From Neurospora intermedia (taxonomy: Eukaryota > Ascomycota > Sordariomycetes > Sordariales > Sordariaceae): a stretch of DNA of 64,000 bases. Shown here one piece after another: positions 54,203-62,388 of the stretch (its first letter is position 1; every line of letters starts with the position of its first letter). The notes beneath the pieces were generated by a model. That model saw only the letters and a program-made list of their open reading frames with translations, did no database searches and was not told the DNA's origin. The stretch lies in assembly GCA_037102815.1 (NCBI GenBank), contig BTPP01000010.1:682001-746000 (forward strand), written 5' to 3'. A program made the translations under genes and the position numbers.

Positions 54203-55174
54203 ATGGCTGGCCCCAAATCAACACCGACATCATCATCATCATCATCAACAATCCTTCTCTCGATCCCCTTCTTGATTGTCGCCCTCTTGCTCACTCGCGC
54301 CCCAACATTCACCATGACATCCGTTGCACCTACAAAGGCCTGGGCTGACGAGCCCATCAAGCTCATCACCACCCCGCAGTACGCGACCAAGAAGACGGAC
54401 ATCTTCACCTCGGGTGCCACCCACATGGCCCTGCTGCACAACTCCATCTTCCGCGGCTACAACTCCATCTACCAGCAGGCTGCTCATGTTGCCGACCAGG
54501 ACAAGGCCGACTTTGTTGGCTACTGCTTGACCTGGTACCGCTTCGTCAAGTCTCACCATGACGACGAAGAGCAGTCGCTGTTCCCCAAGATCGAGGACCT
54601 CTTGCAGGACAAGACTGTTTTCGACGAGACCCACAAGGAGCATGGTGAGAAAGAAGCCAGGGACCTCAGATTACTGATTCTTGATCACTAACTCCCCATC
54701 GCAGAGGCATTCCTGCCCGGTCTTGCCGAATTCGAAAAGTATCTTGGCGGTCTCAAAAGCCCCAACGACTTCTCGGGCGACGAGCTGCTTCGCATCATGG
54801 GTACCTTCCAAGACTCCTTTTCCCATCACTTCCACAACGAAATCTCCACCATTTCCAAGCTCTCCGAGCACGCCAACGCCCCTAAGGAGGGAACACCCGA
54901 GCATACAGCAGCCGTCACCACCTTCAAGACATGGGGCAAGGCGACTGTGACAAAGGCCGGCGTGACGGACTGCGTACCCTTCTTCCTTCTCAACCTTGAC
55001 CGCACGGTTGAGGACGGCATGTGGGCAAACTGGCCACCCATGCCTGCTCCCATCAAGTGGGGTTTAGTCAACATTGCCGGTGCTCTGCACTCGGGCTGGT
55101 GGAAGTTTTCTTCTTGTGATGCTGCTGGTCAGCCCAAGGAGTTGTGGGCTTTGCGTAATGTTGAAAAGTTGTGA
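54203..55174 (+). CDS. Hemerythrin-like (HHE) domain protein with N-terminal anchor
   Basis: Di-iron hemerythrin-like four-helix protein. Exons are 54203-54644 and 54705-55174 (303 residues). Residues 15-33 (TILLSIPFLIVALLLTRAP) form one membrane span or signal anchor after a Ser-rich start. A shorter form from the next Met (MTSVAPTKAW) would be soluble. Metal ligand candidates are the His in FTSGATHMALLHNSIF, then KSHHDDEEQSLFPKIE, ETHKEHEAFLPGL and SFSHHFHNEISTI. These follow the HHE pattern (H..HxxxE repeated). Family members sense or handle O2, NO or iron. Fungal examples of this two-HHE layout are uncharacterised. The C-terminal 80 residues are extra to the core domain. Confidence 0.83.
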
Positions 55175-55441
55175 TTGAGTGCAATCCCATTGATTGTGTG
55201 AGCAGAGAGGATAACGATGAGATTCTATTAGGAATTTGGATGAATGATACTATCTATGAGAACCACCAAGTCTATAGGTCCACCAAGTCTATCGGTCTAG
55301 TGGGAGCCGACATCGCTCTAATGCAAACAAAAGTGCAAGACGAGAACCTTGCTCGCTCAACGGGCTCAACTTGCGCGTGGGCGTTTTTCGAACAACAATC
55401 GCCGTCGGCCATAACAAGCTCCTCGTCCACACCGACTCAGT

Positions 55442-56383
55442 TCAAACTGTCTCCAGTCCATCAGGATATTCAACCACCGGCTTCGGCTTAGCAGGCCAAA
55501 CCAACCAAAGCACGACAACCACCAACTTCAATCCCGACGCCATCCACAAAGCGCCCGCAACGCCAAACGCCGTATGCGCAAAGAAACCTCCAAAAAGCGC
55601 TCCCAAGAACAGAAAGACGGGCGCGCCCACCCTTTGGTTCCTCTCGCGATTATGCAATTTGAACAGGTCCGCGTCCGAAAACAGATCGCAGTAAATACTC
55701 GTCAATACCACGCTCGTCAGCGCATTGTATCTCAACACTCTACTCGTCACGGCCTGTCCGCCGCTCTGAAACGCCAACAGCGCAATCGGGAGCAAAACAT
55801 GCCACTCGACGTCCTCGCTATAGTGCGGCTTGCCCGTCATGGTAACAACCGCCGCCGCTGCCATGGTAAATGCGGACTGTGCCGTGAATGACACGCAGAG
55901 CACCCACCGGCGTTTTGGGGCCCAGAGGCGGTGGAATCGACTAAACAAGAACGAGCCGAGGCAAAAGGCAGCAAGAGAAGTGACGGATTTGATTAAGCGT
56001 GCGGATTCGTTAGGAGCAGCCAGGCCGAGACCGGCATAGACTGTGTTGCCGGTTTGCATGGAGACGAAGGAGCCCCAAATGGAGATGGAGGAGGAGTCCA
56101 GCAGGCCCGTGATTAGGTAGCAGATTATGAGAATCACGTCGGCGTAGCTGCGGTCGATGTCGGTGGTGAGGTGGCGGCGCCATCGCGATGATGGGGGGGC
56201 CGTTCCTAGTGAGACTTTGGGGAAGCCTGGCAGGTCGGGGGTCCTGGTGCCTGTTGGCATCTGGTCGCTTGGGTGTAGCAGCGGTTCGATTTCAGAGTTG
56301 TTGAGGATGGTGGTATTGTGAGGGCCATTGGTGTTGTTGTTGATGGTGCCATAGCAAGACGAGTTCACGGTTGGAGGATACAT
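55442..56383 (-). CDS. DUF1275 (YoaK) family membrane protein
   Basis: Single exon, 313 residues. A disordered N-terminus of about 75 residues (Asn/Thr/Pro-rich) is followed by about six spans: the ITGLLDSSSISIWGSFVSMQTGN signature, then TSLAAFCLGSFLFSRF, VLCVSFTAQSAFTMAAAAVV, ALLAFQSGGQAVTSRV, FLGALFGGFFAHTAFGVAG and LKLVVVVLWLVW. Bacterial and fungal DUF1275/YoaK proteins are conserved membrane proteins with unknown function. The signature GxxDxxSxxxxGxFVSxQTGN is clear. Confidence 0.92.
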   Translation of the reverse strand: MYPPTVNSSCYGTINNNTNGPHNTTILNNSEIEPLLHPSDQMPTGTRTPDLPGFPKVSLGTAPPSSRWRRHLTTDIDRSYADVILIICYLITGLLDSSSISIWGSFVSMQTGNTVYAGLGLAAPNESARLIKSVTSLAAFCLGSFLFSRFHRLWAPKRRWVLCVSFTAQSAFTMAAAAVVTMTGKPHYSEDVEWHVLLPIALLAFQSGGQAVTSRVLRYNALTSVVLTSIYCDLFSDADLFKLHNRERNQRVGAPVFLFLGALFGGFFAHTAFGVAGALWMASGLKLVVVVLWLVWPAKPKPVVEYPDGLETV

Positions 56384-57210
56384 TTTTGCCGGGTATTTTT
56401 ACCCGTCGTGGGGATTGAGGTGGTGACAACAATGAGTGAGTCAGAATTGGCGTCAAATAACGCAATCGGTTAGGGCGATTATGGGATAGCTCCGCTGTAC
56501 GTGAAAAGCCAAGGCTTGTTTTGTTTTAGTGCCGTCTTTTTGGTCGTTTGGTGAGGTCCACGATGATGGAAATCCGGCACGGGCCGTGGATGAGTGTCGA
56601 TGATCTTGATTTATTCTGGAAAACAATCGAGGGACGGGAAAGGCCAAAAACAACGAACGGGACGGCCGGGAGAAATTCACCGCATCTTCATCCCGTCCAA
56701 TCTCGTTTCCGTTCGGAACGTCCCGGGATCGGATGGATGAGACGGATTGGCACATTGTAACATTACGGAAACACACGCTGCTTCTATGAATACATCTAAC
56801 CTGGTATCTTTATTTGTTAGCGCGGGACTTGACTACGCAGTCTTTGCAACTCTGTCGCAGGAACCACGATAACAAACACAGTACTCACAGCACGTCGACA
56901 GGGCACACGCGACCTGGAGCTCAGGTAACGTCAACGCCGAAGCAGCCCCGAAGGTCATGGGCCACTGACAGCCCCGGCTGAGCGTGACCGAGGTCGGTGG
57001 TGATGTGGAATGTAACAAACCCCTCCGATGCTCTAGAACGGGCATAACCGAACAACCTCTTCTTGGCAGGTGGTACGTACTTGGCAACGATGCCCGACGC
57101 TAATGGCGCAGTGGTACGTCTTCTTTTCTGCTTCTAGACCGGAGCTAGTAGACCGTCTCCCATCCTCCTCCTTCTCACCACCATGCCAGGCGCTTATCTA
57201 TGTACACTAG
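56384..57210. other. Intergenic, no supported gene
   Basis: About 830 bp. Only short, low-quality frames. Confidence 0.4.
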
Positions 57211-57284
57211 ATTCACCGCTGCAGCACGTCACATGCCCTACGGGAGGGGGAAGCAGACGTTAAAAATAACAACAACAACAACGA
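57211..57284 (+). repeat. Second copy of the retroposon-like core
   Basis: Shares ATTCACCG, CACGTC, CATGCCCTACGGGAGG, GACGTTA and an AACAACAACAAC tail with the copy at 16391-16467. Differences include three transitions. The tail runs into GAC/CAA microsatellites (57285-57320). No flanking direct repeats were found here. Confidence 0.5.
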
Positions 57285-57320
57285 TGACGACGACGACGAC
57301 AACAACAACAACCACTACCG
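57285..57320. repeat. GAC/AAC microsatellite
   Basis: Tandem ACGACG then ACAACA trinucleotides directly after the retroposon-like tail. Confidence 0.7.
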
Positions 57321-57746
57321 TTCCAGCTTTCTACTCGAGGGTGAGGGTGGAAGAGCCCTGGCGACCAGAGCCAGAAGGCACGCACCACCCTCGAGATCGA
57401 AAACAGCCATCGAGGCGACCATCCGGATCACAGGTTGCTGTTACACTGCCGCGAGCTGACACATATCGCAGGCCTAACCCCTCAGAAACCTTCCGGGACT
57501 TCTCCGAGATGGTGTCTACGGGTGTACAGACGAAGCGTACATTGACATCATGATACACTGTAGAGTCAATGACGCTGAGTGATGCTGCCATGTGTAAGCG
57601 AACCAGGATCATGCTGACCATGAGCAGACTGAACGCCAGCTCGAGGATAAAAGGCGTCGATGGCCAGCGTGTCTGGTCCCAGATTCATCAGTAGATCAGT
57701 CTCATCACAGTTCTCCAGAAGCAGTACCAGAACTACCCTCAGCAAG

Positions 57747-59114
57747 ATGCGCTTCACGGGATCGCTCCTCGCCTTGGGCATTGCCCTCGTATCGGCTGTT
57801 CCTCTTCAGGACAGCCCCCGCCAGCGCCTTCTTGACGGCAAGCCTCTGCCCTCCAAGTACCGCACCCGGAGTGTCAGCGTCACGGACCCATACACCCCGT
57901 CGTATCGTGATCCGTACGACACCGCTGTCGACTCTGTCGGTGAGGGTCTCGATCCTCTTCCCTTCCGGAACGGCAAGGGAGCTAGCGTCCTAGGACCATG
58001 GAACAAGGACCGCTCCCGTCAGAATCCTGACTTGGTCCGCCCACCCAGCACCGACCACGGCAACCTGCCCAGTCTGCGTTGGAGCTTTGCCGACTCCCAT
58101 ATACGCATCGAAGAAGGAGGCTGGACTCGCCAGACCACTGTCCGTGAGCTCCCCACCAGCGTTGAGTTGGCTGGCGTCAACATGCGCCTCGAGAAAGGCG
58201 TCATCCGCGAGTTGCATTGGCACAAGGAGGCCGAGTGGGCCTATGTCCTCGAGGGCAAGGTCCGCGTGACCGCTTTGGACTACGAGGGCGGCAACTTCAT
58301 CGATGACCTGGAAAAGGGTGATCTCTGGTACTTCCCAAGCGGCATCCCCCACTCTCTTCAGGGCTTGGGCGACAACGGCACCGAGTTCCTGCTCATTTTC
58401 GATGACGGAAGCTTTTCCGAGGAGTCCACCTTCCTGGTCACGGACTGGCTTGCCCACACCCCCAAGTCGGTTATCTCCAAGAACTTTCACCTGGCCCCAG
58501 AGGTCTTTGCCCACCTCCCCGAGAAGGAGAAGTACATCTTTCAGGGCTCGCAGCCGGGGTCCATCGACCAGGAAAGACCCGAGGGCAGCAATGTCAAGAA
58601 GTCCAAGTACCAGTTCACCCACAAGATGCTCGCCCAGGACCCCAAGATCACCTCGGGTGGTCAAGTGCGGATCACCGACTCCAAAAACTTTCCTGTCTCC
58701 AAGACCGTGGCAGCGGCCCACGTCATCATCGAGCCCGGTGCGCTGCGCGAGATGCACTGGCATCCCAACGCCGACGAGTGGTCCTTCTTCATCAGCGGAC
58801 GTGCCCGCGTGACCGTCTTTGCTGCCGAGGGTAACGCCCGCACGTTCAATTACCTGCCTGGAGACGTCGGTATTGTGCCCAGAAACATGGGACATTTTGT
58901 TGAAAATATTGGCGATGAGCCGTTGGTCATGCTCGAGATCTTTAGAGCTGATGAATTCCGGGATATTTCTCTGTTCCAGTGGCTGGGTGAGACTCCCCAG
59001 CGCCAGGTGGCTGATACGCTGTTCAGTGATGATGAGGAGGCGCGACAGAAGTTCTTGGATGCGATTAACAATCCCAAGAAGGATGAGGTCACCAAGGGTA
59101 CTGAGGCTCAGTAA
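57747..59114 (+). CDS. Secreted oxalate decarboxylase (bicupin)
   Basis: Manganese enzyme that splits oxalate into CO2 and formate, outside the cell. Single exon, 455 residues; the ATG at 57747 (MRFTGSLLALGIALVSAVP) gives a clear signal peptide, whereas the longer frame upstream to 57660 does not. Two cupin domains carry the metal ligands: ELHWHKEAEW with GIPHSL (about 155-200) and EMHWHPNADEW with MGHFVEN (about 336-390). The lid loop between strands reads SEEST (about residue 224), corresponding to the SENST lid of OxdC with its catalytic Glu kept. Length and order match fungal OXDC. Acid or oxalate induction is expected but not visible. Confidence 0.95.
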   Translation: MRFTGSLLALGIALVSAVPLQDSPRQRLLDGKPLPSKYRTRSVSVTDPYTPSYRDPYDTAVDSVGEGLDPLPFRNGKGASVLGPWNKDRSRQNPDLVRPPSTDHGNLPSLRWSFADSHIRIEEGGWTRQTTVRELPTSVELAGVNMRLEKGVIRELHWHKEAEWAYVLEGKVRVTALDYEGGNFIDDLEKGDLWYFPSGIPHSLQGLGDNGTEFLLIFDDGSFSEESTFLVTDWLAHTPKSVISKNFHLAPEVFAHLPEKEKYIFQGSQPGSIDQERPEGSNVKKSKYQFTHKMLAQDPKITSGGQVRITDSKNFPVSKTVAAAHVIIEPGALREMHWHPNADEWSFFISGRARVTVFAAEGNARTFNYLPGDVGIVPRNMGHFVENIGDEPLVMLEIFRADEFRDISLFQWLGETPQRQVADTLFSDDEEARQKFLDAINNPKKDEVTKGTEAQ

Positions 59115-59363
59115 GGTGAGTGAGTTTCGTTGTGAGGAGACATTGGCGGGGCTGCATTTATGGTCTGCATTTGGTTCGAGGTCAGTGAGTGGTTAGGACT
59201 GATCTGCAACCTACCTACGATTGGTTCCGACGTTATGACTTATGTATTCAGCTAAAATTCAGCCCAAAAAGTATGTGTATCTCTACCAAATTTCTTCCTT
59301 TGTCGCTGTCGTCTCCCGTGAGAACTCGAACTTGGGCGATTTAAATCAAGGACAGGTACCTGC

Positions 59364-60370
59364 CTACTTCCCCGTCTTCAACGCTTTGAAGCTCCTTGTA
59401 ATGTTCGTAATTGCCTCCTCAACCGGCAGCCTCTCCATAGAACTCGCTCCATAAAACCCATGCACCCCCTCCGTCCTGCTCAGCACATACTCCGCATCCT
59501 CGGGCTTCGCAATCGGCCCCCCATGGCACAAGACAATCACCTCCGGGTTAATTTCCTTTGCCGCATTCCTGATCTCCTGAATCAGCTTCACACAATCATC
59601 CAGACTCTTGGTCCCGTGGCTCTTCTCCCCTTTGCCAATCGACCCGCCCGTCGTCAATCCCATATGCGCCACCAGGATATCCGCACCCGCGCTCGCCATC
59701 TTTTTGGCTTCTTCCACGTTGAAGACATAGGGCGTGGTGAGCAGGTCCATGGACCGCGCGAGCTCAATCATTTCCACCTCCAGATCGTAGCCCATGCCTG
59801 TCTCTTCGAGGGCAGCGCGGAATTCTCCGTCAATGAGCCCGACGGTGGGGAAGTTTTGGACCCCGGCGAAGCCGAGATCGCGCAGCTTGGCGAGGAAGCG
59901 CGGCATGGAGACGTAGGGATCCGTGCCGCAGACGCCGGCGAGGACGGGCGTGTGTTTGACTACGGGGAGGACTTCTTTGGCCTGTGTGGGTAGGAAAGAA
60001 GAAGAAAATGGGTTGTGTTTTGGTTAGCGACTGCATGATTTGATGCCCGTGGCCCATCCATCCATTTTGACATGAATGACATATTAAAGGTAGTGGAAAT
60101 AGGCTGTGATGAGAGGTAAGAGAAAGGGTACTGTACCATGTCGACAACAATGTCATTGGCGTTGCCATAAGGCATAAGTCCGGCTAGTGAGCCCCGGCCG
60201 GCCATGCGGAAGCGACCGGAGTTGTAGATGATGATGAGGTCACCGCCGCCGGCTTCGACAAATTTGGCAGAGAGACCGATGCCGGCGCCGGCGCCGACAA
60301 TGGTCTTGCCTTGGGCAATTTGGCCGCGCAGCTTCTCTAGGATCTGAGTGCGGGTGAGTTGGGGGGCCAT
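59364..60370 (-). CDS. TIM-barrel protein, Tm-1 C-terminal half family (PEP-hydrolase-like)
   Basis: Exons are 60137-60370 and 59364-59981 (283 residues). It is a TIM-barrel protein of the phosphoenolpyruvate-hydrolase-like family found fused to UPF0261 in plant Tm-1. The glycine-rich start ([22 protein letters not shown]), [19 protein letters not shown], the [15 protein letters not shown]-like turn ([16 protein letters not shown]), [11 protein letters not shown] and [13 protein letters not shown] are visible barrel-strand loops. The family is about 275-285 residues. No signal peptide. The reaction is unproven; a phosphoenolpyruvate/acetyl-phosphate-type activity is only suggested by the family name. 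It is divergent to the UPF0261 gene over 458 bp. Confidence 0.88.
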
Positions 60371-60514
60371 TTTTTTTTGTCAAGATTTCTGACAAGCTTG
60401 AGTTTGGAGGGATGAGGGGGAGGGGAGTTGAACAAAACAAACTGCCGGATTCGAAAAGGGGAAGTGGAGTGTTGCGGAGGTGGGATTGTGTCTTTTACGT
60501 CATTGGTGTCACGA

Positions 60515-60536
60515 CCGTTATCGTCCCGTTATCGTC
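60515..60536. promoter_or_regulatory. Tandem CCGTTATCGTC in shared promoter
   Basis: Two perfect 11-bp copies (60515-60525 and 60526-60536). The complement GACGATAACGG contains a GATAA core, the binding type of nitrogen GATA factors (NIT2/AreA). A third GATAA core lies near 60670. Confidence 0.5.
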
Positions 60537-60683
60537 GTCTTTTCGAGTGTAACGGAACGCATGATGAAATGATTTGATTCCATCTGAAGTGTAAACATTT
60601 GAGTCGTGGGTGGGACGGGTAAACATGGTGATACAGATCACCTCTACAGCATCATCCCATGTGATTTGGATTTATCATCGGTA

Positions 60684-60703
60684 GAGGTGGTTTTAACCAC
60701 CTC
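60684..60703. promoter_or_regulatory. Inverted repeat GAGGTGGTT-TT-AACCACCTC
   Basis: Two 9-bp arms with a 2-bp gap in the shared promoter of the Tm-1-like pair; the symmetry suits a dimeric regulator site. The factor is unknown. Confidence 0.45.
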
Positions 60704-60828
60704 ACCACCTCCGCATTTTACCCCTCTTCTTCCCAACTAGTACACTACAGCGACCCGAACCCCAGTCCCATAGCATCACATTACCAGGAGTCACATCAAC
60801 AACCATCACCACCAGCAAAAAAAGAAAA

Positions 60829-62187
60829 ATGCCAACCATCGCCCTACTCGGCACCTGCGACACCAAACTTTCCGAACTCCTCTACCTCCGCTCCCAAATC
60901 CTCCTCCACCCCTCCACCACCGTCCTCCTTATCGACGTCGGCCGCCACCCGGTCTCTCACCCTTCCATCACCTTTGGGCCCCCCGACCTACTTTCCCACT
61001 ATGCCAAATCTTCAGAAGAAATGGACATGCAATCCCTCCAGTCCCTTCCCCGAAACCAGCTGGTAGAACTCATGTCCCGGCTGTGTACAAACCATATCCA
61101 ATCCCTCTTCTCTCGTCAAATAATCCACGGCATTGTATCCTTGGGCGGATCCAACGCCACCTCCCTCGCGGCCCCCGTCATGAGAAATGCGCTGCCGATC
61201 GGGTTTCCCAAGTTGATGGTGTCGACGGTGGCGAGCGGGGATACGGGCCCCTATGTGGGCGAGACGGATATCACCATGATGTATAGTGTTGTGGACGTGG
61301 CGGGGCTGAATGAGGTTTTGCGGGGGGTGTTGGGGAATGCGGCGGGGGCGGTGGTGGGCATGGCTAATGCGTACTATGAAAGGAGGATGAGGAGGATACG
61401 GGAAGGGGCGGAAAGCGGGAGGGAAACAGGGGAGGGAAGGGGGGAGGAGGAGGAGGAGAAAAAGAAAGAAAAGAAAAAGGCGAGAGTAGGAATCACCATG
61501 TTCGGCGTTACTACTCCCTCCGTCGACGCCATCCGTCAGTATCTCGAATCCAAATACCCCGGTGTCATCGAAACGATGGTGTTCCATGCCACTGGCCACG
61601 GCGGGAAAGCAATGGAACGATTGGTGCGGGCCGGAGAGCTGGACGCGGTGATTGATCTGACCACAACCGAGTTGGCGGACGAGCTGGTGGGAGGGGTGAT
61701 GAGTGCCGGGCCAGACCGGATGCGGGCGGTGGTTGGAAAGGGGATTCCGTACATTGTTTCGCTGGGGGCACTGGATATGGTCAACTTCGGGCCGCCGGGG
61801 ACGGTGCCGGAGAGGTTTCGTAGCAAGGATGCTAATGAAAGAAAGCTCTATGAGCATAACCCTACGGTTACGCTTCTGAGGACGTCGGTGGAGGAGTGCA
61901 GGGAGATTGGGAGGCGGATGTGTGAGAGGCTGTTAGACGGCGGAGATGCGAGCAAGATCCAGGTGTGGATTCCAAAGGGCGGGTTGAGCATGTTGTCTGT
62001 AGCGGGAGCGCCGTTTGAGGACAGAGATGCTGACGAGGCGCTTTTTGAGACTGTCCGCGAGGGTCTCAAGGGCAGTGGCATTCTAGTCAAGGATGACGAG
62101 AGGCATGTAAATGATAAGGGCTTTGCTCATGACGTCGCGGAGGCAATGGCAAAGCTTCTGGGGCTATCAAAGGGCCAACAAATTTAA
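60829..62187 (+). CDS. UPF0261 / Tm-1 N-terminal domain protein
   Basis: Single exon, 452 residues. It matches the UPF0261 (Tm-1-like ATP-binding) family: ALLGTCDTKLSELLYLRSQI and LLIDVG, GIVSLGGSNATSLAAPVM, PKLMVSTVASGDTGPYVG, ITMMYSVVDVAGLN, GITMFGVTTPSVDAIRQYL, VFHATGHGGKAMERL and GAPFEDRDADEALFETV. The P-loop-like SLGGSN and TGHGG turns bind nucleotide in the tomato Tm-1 structure. About 30 residues of Glu/Lys-rich low complexity (about 188-219) interrupt the middle and are absent from typical members. In tomato the two halves form one protein that inhibits tobamovirus replication; fungal copies have an unknown native role. Neighbour: the other half, divergent. Confidence 0.9.
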   Translation: MPTIALLGTCDTKLSELLYLRSQILLHPSTTVLLIDVGRHPVSHPSITFGPPDLLSHYAKSSEEMDMQSLQSLPRNQLVELMSRLCTNHIQSLFSRQIIHGIVSLGGSNATSLAAPVMRNALPIGFPKLMVSTVASGDTGPYVGETDITMMYSVVDVAGLNEVLRGVLGNAAGAVVGMANAYYERRMRRIREGAESGRETGEGRGEEEEEKKKEKKKARVGITMFGVTTPSVDAIRQYLESKYPGVIETMVFHATGHGGKAMERLVRAGELDAVIDLTTTELADELVGGVMSAGPDRMRAVVGKGIPYIVSLGALDMVNFGPPGTVPERFRSKDANERKLYEHNPTVTLLRTSVEECREIGRRMCERLLDGGDASKIQVWIPKGGLSMLSVAGAPFEDRDADEALFETVREGLKGSGILVKDDERHVNDKGFAHDVAEAMAKLLGLSKGQQI

Positions 62188-62388
62188 AGACCTCCCTAAG
62201 TAAGGGTCCGGGAGGTACAGAGAATTTCTTGGTTGGTTAACAACAACAGTATTACAAGACCACTAAGCTCTCTCTATGCCAAATCCATCCAAACTCTAGC
62301 ACTATTGGACACACTTATCGCACAAAAACAGGCCTGTCCTGACAGAATTTCACACTCGGCCACATCCCTTCCGTTTGGCCACCGCCAT

